From assembly GCA_964387795.1 (NCBI GenBank), contig CAYLYP010000011.1, forward strand, positions 1-62,197: 62,197 bases of DNA, read 5' to 3'. Below the pieces are notes generated by a model, which saw only the letters and a program-made list of their open reading frames with translations, was not told the origin of the DNA and searched no databases. Each line of letters starts with the position of its first letter. The stretch's first letter is position 1. Shown in pieces: positions 44,467 through 53,321 of the stretch. Both the position numbers and the translations under genes were made by a program. Origin of the DNA: CAYLYP01 sp964387795. Lineage in GTDB: Bacteria > Bacteroidota > Bacteroidia > Bacteroidales > UBA7960.

Positions 44467-44674
44467 ATTATTATATTAAATACTTCTTGAACTTTATTCG
44501 TGCAAATTTAGCCTTAATTATTACTGTCTTCCTAAAAAAATCATTTAGCATTGTACTTATCTGCTATTGATGTGAATCATTTCATTTTAAATACCTTACA
44601 CATCCAATTAACTTTCCTGGAAGTCATTAAAAGATAATCGTTATAATTATTTGTAAAAAAATATCTGGATATAT

Positions 44675-44715
44675 TTTGTCATGTTAACATTGTTAACTAT
44701 ATTTGCACTGTTAAT
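44675..44715 (+). promoter_or_regulatory. TetR-gene promoter with embedded palindromic operator
   Basis: TTTG at 44675-44678, 19 bases, then TATATTTGC at 44698-44706: a full consensus promoter. The spacer holds GTTAAC-ATT-GTTAAC (44683-44697), and GTTAAT follows at 44710-44715. The position is ideal for repression by the encoded TetR protein. Confidence 0.68.
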
Positions 44716-44745
44716 TATTTGCAACAATGCTAATATTTAAAATTC

Positions 44746-45345
44746 ATGAGCACAAATAAAGAATTACAGGAGCAACGTATGAAGTCATACTTTGTACAGG
44801 CCACGAAAGAGATTATCAAAGCCGAAGGTATTAAAGCAGTAAGTGTAAGAAACATAGCCAGTCAGGCCGGGTATTCGTATGCAACCTTATACAACTATTT
44901 CAGGGATGCCAAGGATTTGATATTTGAGTGTGTAAAAGAGTTTCAGGAAGAAATCGGAGCATATATCAATACACACAAAGAAGGGAAAAAAGCCGGAAAG
45001 GAAGGCATAGAAGCTGTATATACAGGGTTCATAAACTATTTTATTGAATATCCCGGTATTTTTGAATTGTTTTATCTCGAAAAGATGTCGGATATAAGCA
45101 CTAAGCCTGAGGTTTCAGAGATAATTGCACAAATGCCAGGCAACTTTGCAAAAGAAGAATGGGATTATTGCATAACAAAACAAAAGCTCACACCTCAACA
45201 GGCAGCTCAGGTTTGCAGCCAGTTAAACCTGATTTCGATCGGATTATTGATTTGTTTCCTCAACAGAAGATATCCGGGTGATTATAAGGAATTTCAAAAA
45301 ACTGTAAAGCAACAGCTTAAGCTGATTTTAGACTCACTTTATTAA
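44746..45345 (+). CDS. TetR/AcrR-family transcriptional regulator
   Basis: A 199-residue repressor. The helix-turn-helix lies at about 35-62 (VRNIASQAGYSYATLYNYFR), preceded by ATKEIIKAEGIKAVS. The ligand-binding domain (about 75-199) is all helical, including GIEAVYTGFINYFIEYPGIF. A palindromic operator lies inside its own promoter, so it is probably autoregulated. The neighbours are a terminator and an unrelated secreted protein on the other strand, so its target genes are unclear. Confidence 0.93.
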   Translation: MSTNKELQEQRMKSYFVQATKEIIKAEGIKAVSVRNIASQAGYSYATLYNYFRDAKDLIFECVKEFQEEIGAYINTHKEGKKAGKEGIEAVYTGFINYFIEYPGIFELFYLEKMSDISTKPEVSEIIAQMPGNFAKEEWDYCITKQKLTPQQAAQVCSQLNLISIGLLICFLNRRYPGDYKEFQKTVKQQLKLILDSLY

Positions 45346-45350
45346 ACAAA

Positions 45351-45392
45351 AAAATAAGATACAGGGTGCAAAAAGCTGTATCTTATTTTTTT
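45351..45392 (+). terminator. Terminator of the tetR-type gene
   Basis: The stem AAATAAGATACAG/CTGTATCTTATTT is followed by a T run. A-rich on the other side, it could serve the convergent gene as well. Confidence 0.87.
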
Positions 45393-45434
45393 TCAAACAG
45401 TCTTACATCAAGCAATAAAATAAAAATCAATTCA

Positions 45435-46058
45435 TTAATAGGTCTTCACAGTGTTTTTTAGTACAGAGAAATCAAATTCGTTGGAAAGCTGAAGGGTATT
45501 TTTAATGATTTGTTTGACTTTATCTGGCTTACAATCGCAATGAACCTCAATTTTCGCTATAGTAGTACCGTTAAATCCGAAATACCTCATACGTGTATTA
45601 TATTCAGTTTTTCCGGTTGGGCCTGATATTTCATTGATACAATCTTTGATGCTTGCAATAACCCAAATTGTTCCACCCATAAATTCTTCCTCTGTAGCAT
45701 CATCCAGCTTGAAATTCTCTTTTTCTTGTTCAATGCCATTAAGATCGCTGTGCATTTTAAGCATCATCTTTCCAGTTTCATCATTAGTGTTAAACCACAT
45801 ATAATCCATTGAAAGCCCGTTGGAAGAAATTGATTCACTCGTGCAGGCATCGGTATCCAGGATATCAGCAGAGATAGAAACTTTAACATACGATTCAATC
45901 CCCATGATTACACCTGAATTTTTTGATACGGATTCGGTGATATAATCCCAAGGCACAAGATTTTTAACTTCAGGTGCAACCTGACATAAGCACACATGGT
46001 TGCCAATCATCGTTACTGCTATTGTAAGGATTGACTTTTGAAAAAGGGAAAGCTTCAT
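45435..46058 (-). CDS. Secreted hypothetical protein
   Basis: A 207-residue protein with a Sec signal peptide ending near residue 26 (hydrophobic SILTIAVTMIG, then CLCQ). I do not recognise the family. The mature chain contains four cysteines and reads as mixed alpha/beta, with KMHSDLNGIEQEKENFKLDD, GGTIWVIASIKDCINEISG and CDCKPDKVKQIIKNTLQLSN. The DAC...CIN and CDC cysteines could form disulfides. It lies between tetR (convergent) and the FtsX-type permease (same strand, 147 bases upstream). No function is assigned. Confidence 0.72.
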   Translation of the reverse strand: MKLSLFQKSILTIAVTMIGNHVCLCQVAPEVKNLVPWDYITESVSKNSGVIMGIESYVKVSISADILDTDACTSESISSNGLSMDYMWFNTNDETGKMMLKMHSDLNGIEQEKENFKLDDATEEEFMGGTIWVIASIKDCINEISGPTGKTEYNTRMRYFGFNGTTIAKIEVHCDCKPDKVKQIIKNTLQLSNEFDFSVLKNTVKTY

Positions 46059-46205
46059 TTGATGTGATTTTTAGCGCAGCATTACAAACACCACATAATT
46101 GTTTTAATCTAAACATTTTGAACTAAAATCCAAATATAAATATAATTCATCTAAAGCATTAAAGCAAGGAAAGAAAAATAAAACTAAATATAAATCTGTA
46201 ACTAT

Positions 46206-48620
46206 TTACTCATACCTGATAGCATCCACCGGATGAAGTGCAATAGCCTTTCGGGACTGCCACCAGACAGTGATTGTTGCCACAAAAAGAACGATTGCCA
46301 AGGGGACAATAAATATAATTATATTTAATTCAATCCTTAAAGCAAAGCCCTCAAGCCAACGCTGTAGAAACCAGCCTCCAACAGGCAATGCAACACATGA
46401 AGCAATAACCCATAAAATCAGGTAAGCAGAAAACAACATCCGAAATATTGAGGCATCTGAAGCCCCCAAGACTTTACGTATCCCGATTTCTTTACGTTTT
46501 TGCTCAATATGCCAGGCCGAAAGGCCCATCAAGCCCATCAAGGTAATTAATAATGCCAGTATTGAAAACAATCCAAAAACAGTCCCGAAACGCTGCTCCT
46601 GTTTAAATTGCTCATTATAATAATCTTTTAAGAAGAAGGCTTCAACGGGATTATCAGGGAACCACTTCTCATAAGCACTCTTTATCAATGGCAATGCCCT
46701 TTCAGGAGAAGTTGTTCCAATGTTAAAAGTATAAAAACCTTTATTGCGCAGTGGTAGTTTAAAAATCTGTGGTTCAAGTGCTTCCTTTGGTGTTAACTGA
46801 TAAAAATCACGAACAACCCCACTGATGGTTTTAACCTCATTTTCAAAGACAAGCTTTGTCCCAACTGCTTCATCAGCCGATTTACATCCCATCCACCATA
46901 CGGCATACTCATTAATAAGCAATAGTTCGGCATCTTTTTCAGGATTACCAGTAAAGCCTTCTCCTGCAATAATTTTAATACCAAAAACATCAAAAAAATC
47001 TTTATCAACTTCAGTTACCCTGTAGTTTTTTCCACTGGTATAGTTATCCCCGTATCGATAAACCCCGCCACGGTTATACATATTAGGGAGACCAGGTATA
47101 ACAGATGAAAAGCACAGCCCCTTGATTTCACTCTGCCCTTTAAAATGATTTTTAAAAGAAACAGCCCTGGAGGCATAAATTGAATCTGTAACCAATGGTG
47201 CTTTCACAACCATCATTCCATCAAGCTGAAACCCAAGCTCATGTCCTGATATGAATTTATATTGTCGATAAACGCCCACCGTAGCAACCAATAACAAGAT
47301 TGATATTATAAACTGAAATCCGACAAGCATTTTTTTTGTTGTTGCCCCCCTGCTTTTTCCGCCAACACTACCTTTTAGGATACCTAACAGATTTGACGAT
47401 GAAATTCTTACAACAGAATATATCCCGGCAGAAAAAGTCCCGACGACTAAAGCAATACCAATCATAGCATAAAACCAGCCCTGCTGCCAAAGACTAAGCC
47501 CTTCGGGCAAAGCTGCAAATGGGAAGAAAAACAAGGATGATATTTCATAGATTGCCAATGCCAGCAATATTGCCAATGTATTTATTACTGCTGATTCAAT
47601 TAATAGTTGACTAAACAGTCTGCCATTTGAAGCTCCGCTTACTTTTCTCATGCCTAACTCCTTAAGCCTTTGAATAGCAGCAATTGTTGAAAGGTTAAAG
47701 AAATTAGCCCAGGCAATGATAAGAATAAACCAGGCTATGATTTCAAGAAAATCAACCGAAGCTTTATCTCCATTTGGTTCTATTTCATGCATCAAATGGG
47801 ATCCAAGATGTATCCCTGTCAGGGGCTGAAGTTTAAACCCCATATCTATTCCACCCTCACTGAGGGCTTCCCCATAATTATCATTCACATATCCGGCAAT
47901 CCCATCCTCAATTTTTAAGGGATCACTGCCTTCCTTTAAAGAAATATAGGTGTAAAAACCACTGTATAACCATCCTGAAGTAAATATTTCAGGGCTTTGC
48001 TGCACCCAGGTCTGGAGCGAAATAAATATGTCCGACTTAAAATGCATATTTGGCAATGGGTCTGAATACACTGCCACTACTTCCAATGGGGTCTTTTTAT
48101 TCCAATATACCACTTTCCCAATGGGGTCGGCATCCATAAAATATTTCCGGGCTACTGATTCTGATAATGCAATCTTAGCCGGAAAGTCAAAATTGTTTTT
48201 AATATCCCCTTTAAGGATATCATAGCCTAGCATTTCAAACAAAGGAGCTTCTCCATAGAAAACACGGTTTTCATCAAAACTACGTCCTTCATAAAAAAAT
48301 ACGCCCTCTACTTTGTATGCCCTCCCCATTGATGCTACCTCAGGAAAAGTCTCCCTGATTGCAGGCCCTATCACTGGTGTTGCAGAGGCAAAACTTACCT
48401 TTTCACCCACATCAGACCACCGTGAATACTGAACCCTATATACATTTTTACTTAATTCAGAATGCCTGTCATAGCTCCTATTGAAGCTAACATATTGGGT
48501 TATCATCATGCAGGAGGCAAGACCGATTGAAAGACCAAAAATATTCAGGGCAGAAAAACCTTTGCGCTTAAAAATACTCCGTACTGCCAGTTTTATATAA
48601 TAATACAACATAGATATCAC
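46206..48620 (-). CDS. FtsX/MacB-type ABC transporter permease
   Basis: An 804-residue membrane protein with two FtsX permease modules. Helix 1 (about 22-45) is followed by a MacB-PCD periplasmic domain (about 46-250) and three helices (about 285-420) with NFFNLSTIAAIQRLKELGMR. A second helix, periplasmic domain and helix set (about 430-804) follows, ending HIEQKRKEIGIRKVLGASDA and ALHPVDAIRYE. It couples a cytoplasmic ATPase to a periplasmic task such as lipoprotein, peptide or signal handling. No ATPase gene is adjacent, as is common for Bacteroidota members of this family. Confidence 0.93.
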   Translation of the reverse strand: MISMLYYYIKLAVRSIFKRKGFSALNIFGLSIGLASCMMITQYVSFNRSYDRHSELSKNVYRVQYSRWSDVGEKVSFASATPVIGPAIRETFPEVASMGRAYKVEGVFFYEGRSFDENRVFYGEAPLFEMLGYDILKGDIKNNFDFPAKIALSESVARKYFMDADPIGKVVYWNKKTPLEVVAVYSDPLPNMHFKSDIFISLQTWVQQSPEIFTSGWLYSGFYTYISLKEGSDPLKIEDGIAGYVNDNYGEALSEGGIDMGFKLQPLTGIHLGSHLMHEIEPNGDKASVDFLEIIAWFILIIAWANFFNLSTIAAIQRLKELGMRKVSGASNGRLFSQLLIESAVINTLAILLALAIYEISSLFFFPFAALPEGLSLWQQGWFYAMIGIALVVGTFSAGIYSVVRISSSNLLGILKGSVGGKSRGATTKKMLVGFQFIISILLLVATVGVYRQYKFISGHELGFQLDGMMVVKAPLVTDSIYASRAVSFKNHFKGQSEIKGLCFSSVIPGLPNMYNRGGVYRYGDNYTSGKNYRVTEVDKDFFDVFGIKIIAGEGFTGNPEKDAELLLINEYAVWWMGCKSADEAVGTKLVFENEVKTISGVVRDFYQLTPKEALEPQIFKLPLRNKGFYTFNIGTTSPERALPLIKSAYEKWFPDNPVEAFFLKDYYNEQFKQEQRFGTVFGLFSILALLITLMGLMGLSAWHIEQKRKEIGIRKVLGASDASIFRMLFSAYLILWVIASCVALPVGGWFLQRWLEGFALRIELNIIIFIVPLAIVLFVATITVWWQSRKAIALHPVDAIRYE

Positions 48621-49017
48621 TTTTATTTCAACAATTCAAACCAGATGCCAATTGAAATAAATAATTAAATTACAGAACATTAACATTTAACCAATTAAAA
48701 AAAATTAATTAAACTATGTCCGAACATGCACAAACGTTGTTCAATAACGGACAATGAAAGTTTAAACAATCTTTCAAATACTGTAATATCAAAGGAGCTT
48801 CATTTGTATTAACGAACCATATTTTTTAAACTACAATCAAAAAATCAAAATGTATTTTGGCAATCAATCAAATATGAATTATTCAAACTAATAAGAAGCA
48901 AAAAGCCTTTCTAATGAAATTCTATTCTTCCAGATAATATCATAAAAAAAAGGCAACAATACCATTGCCTTCTTTCCATTATATATTAAAAAGATAATGC
49001 AGAGAACACCAATTGTG
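48621..49017. other. Intergenic region with inverted repeat upstream of the permease gene
   Basis: No gene was seen. The segment 48717-48753 is an imperfect palindrome bounded by TGTCCG and CGGACA, 97 bases upstream of the permease start on the minus strand, so it could be an operator. A minus-strand terminator for the glucosaminidase gene lies at 48952-48977. No sigma-54 or TAnnTTTG promoter could be placed with confidence. Confidence 0.45.
48952..48977 (-). terminator. Terminator of the glucosaminidase gene
   Basis: On the minus strand the stem AAGGCAA/TTGCCTT has an 8-base loop and is followed by a run of T. Confidence 0.8.
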
Positions 49018-49998
49018 CTATCTCAATAACAGTTTTTGGCCTATTGATGGTTCTTCGCCAGGTATCATTTTATTGAGTTTATAAATGTATTTTGTTTTAA
49101 CGGCATACACCTGTGAGATAGAATAAACATTCTCTCCTGGCTGGACAATATGATATGGGGCTTTTGCTTTACGGCGTTTTGGCTGGATATAAAGCGTTTG
49201 GCCTTCTTTTATTGACCCGGAACTTAATTCCAGCTCGTTATATTTGATAAACTGCCATTTCGCCATTCCCATCTCTTCAGCAAGCTTTTCAATGGTATCG
49301 CCTCTACGAGCAACAATATATTTGACCCTGTTATTGATAAATATCTCACGGGGGCCGGGCATAGGTATCATACCAAATTCACTTCGGACTGATTGGCTGG
49401 AAGATGTTGCAGAAAATCCATCATCAGACCTTTGTCCATTAGATTTATTAGCCTTTGAACTTTCATTTTCAGCCTCTAAAGGGCCAACTTTATCCAGTTC
49501 AAAAAGCTTATTCTCTTCAATGGTCTTTATCAATAGCTGCGGATACTTGGGATTGGTAGCATAACCCGCCTGTTTTAGCCCATTCGCCCATGCCTTATAA
49601 TCACGCGGATCAAGCTGAAAAAGAAATGCATACCTCTCACGGGACTTTAGGAATTCTGAATGGTCACGGAAAGACTGACCAGGATCAGCATACTTCCTAA
49701 AACACTCATCCTTGGCATCATCATCTTTATGAAAAGTAGGTCCTTCCCAGCCGTTATGACATTTAATCCCAAAATGGTTATTTGCCTCCATTGCAAGGTC
49801 AGAATTTCCAAAGCCTGATTCCAGGATACCCTGAGCCATCTTAATACTGGCAGGAATCCCGGTACGGTGCATCTCCTCAATGGCAATCCATTTATATGTT
49901 TCAATATATTGTGATACTGAATATTTTTCTTGTGCCTTAAGGTTAAAGCCCATAAGTACACATAAAAGGCTCATTAAAAGCAGTTTTCGCATATACAT
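49018..49998 (-). CDS. Exported N-acetylglucosaminidase with two LysM domains
   Basis: A 326-residue peptidoglycan hydrolase. The signal peptide is at about 3-22 (LLLMSLLCVLMGFNLKAQ). The glucosaminidase (FlgJ-like, GH73) domain spans about 28-165, with MAQGILESGFGNSDLAMEAN holding the catalytic Glu and HFGIKCHNGWEGPTF. After a serine-rich linker come two LysM modules, about 233-277 (YIVARRGDTIEKLAEEMG) and 283-326 (YHIVQPGENVYSISQVY). It would cut glycan strands during growth or division. It is monocistronic and divergent from rsmG. Confidence 0.94.
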   Translation of the reverse strand: MYMRKLLLMSLLCVLMGFNLKAQEKYSVSQYIETYKWIAIEEMHRTGIPASIKMAQGILESGFGNSDLAMEANNHFGIKCHNGWEGPTFHKDDDAKDECFRKYADPGQSFRDHSEFLKSRERYAFLFQLDPRDYKAWANGLKQAGYATNPKYPQLLIKTIEENKLFELDKVGPLEAENESSKANKSNGQRSDDGFSATSSSQSVRSEFGMIPMPGPREIFINNRVKYIVARRGDTIEKLAEEMGMAKWQFIKYNELELSSGSIKEGQTLYIQPKRRKAKAPYHIVQPGENVYSISQVYAVKTKYIYKLNKMIPGEEPSIGQKLLLR

Positions 49999-50085
49999 CA
50001 GTTTTCAGTTTACGTTTTGTTGTAAATTCCTGTTTACAAAAATAGCTTTTTTTAGCATCTTTGCATATTAAAACCCAACAGAAGA

Positions 50086-50715
50086 ATGTTAATAGAAAAA
50101 TACTTCCCTAATTTAAGCCAGGAGCAAAAGTCAGGATTTGAAGAGCTCATCCCATTATACACCTATTGGAATGAAAGGATTAATGTCATTTCAAGGAAGG
50201 ATATAGAAAACCTTGAAATCCATCACATCCTTCATTCACTGGCCATAGCCCGTTTTATAAGCTTCAAGCCGGGAGCACAAATACTTGATGTGGGAACTGG
50301 TGGAGGATTCCCGGGTATCCCTCTTGCTATCATGTTTCCCGAAACCCAATTTCATCTTGTTGACAGTATCGGAAAGAAAATTAAAGTTGTTAATGAAATC
50401 TGTCAGGTTTTACAATTAAAAAATGTAAGTTCAGCCCATTCACGTGCGGAAGACATCAAAGAGAAATATGATTTTGTGGTAAGCCGTGCCGTTACTACCT
50501 TGCCCCAGATTTCAGCATGGATAAAAGGGAAATTCAAGCCCCTCAACAACCACGCTATCCCAAATGGAATGATATACCTTAAAGGAGGAGATATTGAGGA
50601 AGAAATAAAAGAGTTAAAGCATTTCAGCCATCAGATTGTCCCAATAACTGATTATTTCAGTGAAACATTCTTTGAAACAAAGAAAGTTGTTTATCTGGCA
50701 ATGAACAAAGAGTAG
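50086..50715 (+). CDS. rsmG: 16S rRNA (guanine-527-N7)-methyltransferase
   Basis: A 209-residue RsmG (GidB) that methylates G527 of 16S rRNA in the 530 loop. The SAM-binding motif DVGTGGGFPGIPL starts at residue 68. YWNERINVISRKDIEN near the N terminus, HSLAIARF, and VSRAVTTLPQISAW at about 135-148 are family hallmarks. An upstream CATCTTTGC near 50057 resembles a -7 box. Loss of this gene is known to confer low-level streptomycin resistance in other bacteria. Confidence 0.95.
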   Translation: MLIEKYFPNLSQEQKSGFEELIPLYTYWNERINVISRKDIENLEIHHILHSLAIARFISFKPGAQILDVGTGGGFPGIPLAIMFPETQFHLVDSIGKKIKVVNEICQVLQLKNVSSAHSRAEDIKEKYDFVVSRAVTTLPQISAWIKGKFKPLNNHAIPNGMIYLKGGDIEEEIKELKHFSHQIVPITDYFSETFFETKKVVYLAMNKE

Positions 50716-50850
50716 CAGGCTAAGCGAACAATAATAACAATTTATAAGAAAGAGCTATTGTTTTTGGCTTATTATCATTGTAGATTGAAAAAAAATCGTT
50801 TATTTCGCCATGTCAAAAAAAAAGATACAACAATATAAAAAGGAGGAATT

Positions 50851-52848
50851 ATGTCAGAACAAAAAAAATTCGTGCCTTTTATCTCTGCGGAGACCAATAT
50901 GGCCGAGTTCACCTTTAAAGCCTTACTAATAGGGTTGGTGATGTGCGTGATATTAGGGGCTGCCAATGCTTATTTGGGCCTGAAAGCCGGGATGACAATT
51001 GCTGCTACTTATCCGGCGGCAGTTATTGGAATGGCAATCTTAAGGGCTGTTAAGGGCAGCATACTTGAAGAGAACATGGCCAGGACTGTTGGTTCCATTG
51101 GGGAATCAGTAGCAGCAGGTGCTATATTTACCCTGCCGGCATTTTTTATTGCGGGGATATGGCCTGAGTTTTATACTCCTGGCAACTATGCAGTATCGGC
51201 ATTAATAATGATTGTTGGTGGTATTTTAGGTATTTTGTTTGTTGCACTGCTCCGTCGTATCATGGTTGAAGATACCGAGTTACCTTTCCCTGAATCTGTT
51301 GCTGCAAGTGAAATCCACAAAGCAGGTCAGAGTGGTACAGGGGGCAGTAAATATTTATTTCTGGCAATGATTGGTGGTGCGTTAATCAAATCATTGGGAG
51401 AATTGAAGTTTTTTGCCACAGCATGGTCTAAGTTTATCGTATTTGTAAAACAAACAATCCCTGGCAGTAGTTTTATAGGGGAAGGCGGTTTATTGCTCAA
51501 CTCTCCAAAAATAAGCCCTGCTTATATGGGTGTGGGATATATCATAGGACCCAAACTTGCTTCTCTGGCTTTTGGAGGAGGTTTACTTGCATGGGGATTA
51601 TTAACACCCATCATTCAGTATTTTATTACTCCCAATTATCCAGGAGATGGTGGTGCAACAGCAATGGAAGTATGGCAACGCATCGTTAGGCCTATCGCTA
51701 TTGGCGGAATGCTTGTCGGGGCTACGTATACACTTTACAGGATGCGTAAGAGCTTATTTACAGGGATCAGCCGTTCGATAAGTGATGTAAAAAAAGCTGC
51801 TGCCGGTGCAGGGGTTACTGTTGAAAGAACAGAAAGGGACCTTAAATTCACATGGATACTTATTGGTTTAGCCCTTGTGGCAATAGCTACTTTCTCAATT
51901 ACTTTTTTCATCTTCCATACTTCAATACTCATTGCCTTTGTGGCTGCCACAGTGATGATAATCCTGGCATTTTTCTTTGCTGCCGTATCAGGTTATCTTG
52001 TGGGTATCATGGGTTCAAGTAACAATCCTATATCAGGATTAACATTAACAGCCCTGGTTGTTACAGCTATTATCCTTGCAGCCCTTGGGGCAACAGGACA
52101 GGAAGGGGTAGCTGCGGTCTTAGGTGTTGCTGCCATTGTTTGTGTTTCTGCTGCTGTAGCTGGTGAGATGCTTCAGGATTTAAAAGTTGGCCATATCCTT
52201 GGCGGGACACCATGGAAAATGCAGGTAGGGGATATTATCGGGGTTGTGATAGCAAGTGCTGTTTTGTTTATCCCATTGTTTATCCTTCACGAAGGTGATG
52301 TGGCTACAGGAATACGCGAAGGCTATCAGGGAGGCTTTGGGAGCAAGGAATTGCCTGCCCCACAGGCAAGCCTTATGGCTATGCTTTCACAAGGTATTGT
52401 TGGAGGAGATATGACCTGGCCCCTTATAATTGTTGGAATGCTTATGGGCCTTGCATTGATACTGATCCAGGCCGGGAGCCCTATGCTCATCAGCGTTGGG
52501 ATGTACCTGCCTTTCGGAACCGTATTTGCTATCTTTGTAGGCGGGCTTATTAAAGGGATCCTTGATATGATTGGTAAAAAACGCAAACTCAATGAAGGAC
52601 AAAAAACAAGGGTTGAAAACACGGGAGTATTGCTTGCTGCCGGCTTTATTGCCGGTGAAGCCCTTATTGGACTTTTGTTCGCAGGCTTTGCTTTTGCAGA
52701 ACTCGAACTCTTTTCGTTCTTTAAAAACCCTCCATTCAGCATCGCTTCTGTGATTGTTGTTTTGGTTGCCCTTGTGTTGATATTTGTCCCATTGAAGACT
52801 GCTGGCAAACCAGATGACCCTGCAACACCATCGGCAGGCGGCCATTAA
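50851..52848 (+). CDS. OPT-family oligopeptide transporter
   Basis: A 665-residue inner-membrane transporter with about 14-16 helices. It opens with the family motif EFTFKALLIGLVMCVILGAA followed by NAYLGLKAGMTIAATYPAAV. VEDTELPFPESVAASEIHKA and IMGSSNNPISGLTL are typical OPT/YSL signatures. It probably imports peptides or metal chelates with protons; the substrate is open. A purine-rich AGGAGG sits close before the start, unusual in this genome where ribosome-binding sites are rare, and could raise expression. Confidence 0.94.
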   Translation: MSEQKKFVPFISAETNMAEFTFKALLIGLVMCVILGAANAYLGLKAGMTIAATYPAAVIGMAILRAVKGSILEENMARTVGSIGESVAAGAIFTLPAFFIAGIWPEFYTPGNYAVSALIMIVGGILGILFVALLRRIMVEDTELPFPESVAASEIHKAGQSGTGGSKYLFLAMIGGALIKSLGELKFFATAWSKFIVFVKQTIPGSSFIGEGGLLLNSPKISPAYMGVGYIIGPKLASLAFGGGLLAWGLLTPIIQYFITPNYPGDGGATAMEVWQRIVRPIAIGGMLVGATYTLYRMRKSLFTGISRSISDVKKAAAGAGVTVERTERDLKFTWILIGLALVAIATFSITFFIFHTSILIAFVAATVMIILAFFFAAVSGYLVGIMGSSNNPISGLTLTALVVTAIILAALGATGQEGVAAVLGVAAIVCVSAAVAGEMLQDLKVGHILGGTPWKMQVGDIIGVVIASAVLFIPLFILHEGDVATGIREGYQGGFGSKELPAPQASLMAMLSQGIVGGDMTWPLIIVGMLMGLALILIQAGSPMLISVGMYLPFGTVFAIFVGGLIKGILDMIGKKRKLNEGQKTRVENTGVLLAAGFIAGEALIGLLFAGFAFAELELFSFFKNPPFSIASVIVVLVALVLIFVPLKTAGKPDDPATPSAGGH

Positions 52849-52932
52849 AAAAATAATTATTTCAATAACGGATTGATAGCCGGGCAATACTTCGGCTATC
52901 AATCCGTTAATCCTTCAAACCAACCGTTGATT

Positions 52933-53316
52933 ATGCTTAAAAACCAGAGCTTTTTTAAAAGAAGAAAAATACTCAAAAGTGCGAACTTCCTTGAACTACA
53001 TCCCATTGTCAGATATCAGTGGGAACATACAGAAGAAGGGCTTGTAAATGTTTTAATCCCTAAATTCGAGGAGAAATTCTGGTACTTCCTTGTTCCTGCC
53101 CGACATTTAAAGAAAAACTTCAACCTTAACCTTGATGAACTTGGCTCTGCAACCTGGAAACTAATGGATGGGACCAAAAACGTTGATGAGATATGTCAGG
53201 AACTCAGCCTGCACTTCCATGAGAAAATACACCCTGCCCACGAAAGGGTAACAAAATATATGTCGCAGTTATACCAACGCGACCTGATAACTTTTAATGA
53301 AATCCTTAAAAAATAA
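52933..53316 (+). CDS. PqqD-like peptide-chaperone-fold protein
   Basis: A 127-residue protein; the ATG at 52933 is preferred because an in-frame ATG at 52873 would add a low-complexity stretch. The core (about 55-120) has LNLDELGSATWKLMDGTKNV, DEICQELSLHF and RVTKYMSQLYQRDLITFNE, matching the winged-helix PqqD/RRE domain. Such domains bind precursor peptides of modified natural products, but Bacteroidota carry solitary versions with no obvious peptide. The pepD gene begins 5 bases after it. Confidence 0.82.
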   Translation: MLKNQSFFKRRKILKSANFLELHPIVRYQWEHTEEGLVNVLIPKFEEKFWYFLVPARHLKKNFNLNLDELGSATWKLMDGTKNVDEICQELSLHFHEKIHPAHERVTKYMSQLYQRDLITFNEILKK

Positions 53317-53321
53317 ATAAA

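Noticed and set aside
52387..52902. A 171-codon open frame on the minus strand
   Set aside because: It lies antisense to the well-supported OPT transporter, has no recognisable domain, and its composition follows the other strand's codons.
52933..53316. PqqD-like gene as part of a modified-peptide cluster
   Set aside because: No precursor peptide, radical SAM maturase or protease for such a pathway is adjacent; the radical SAM gene at 43519 is of the YhcC type.
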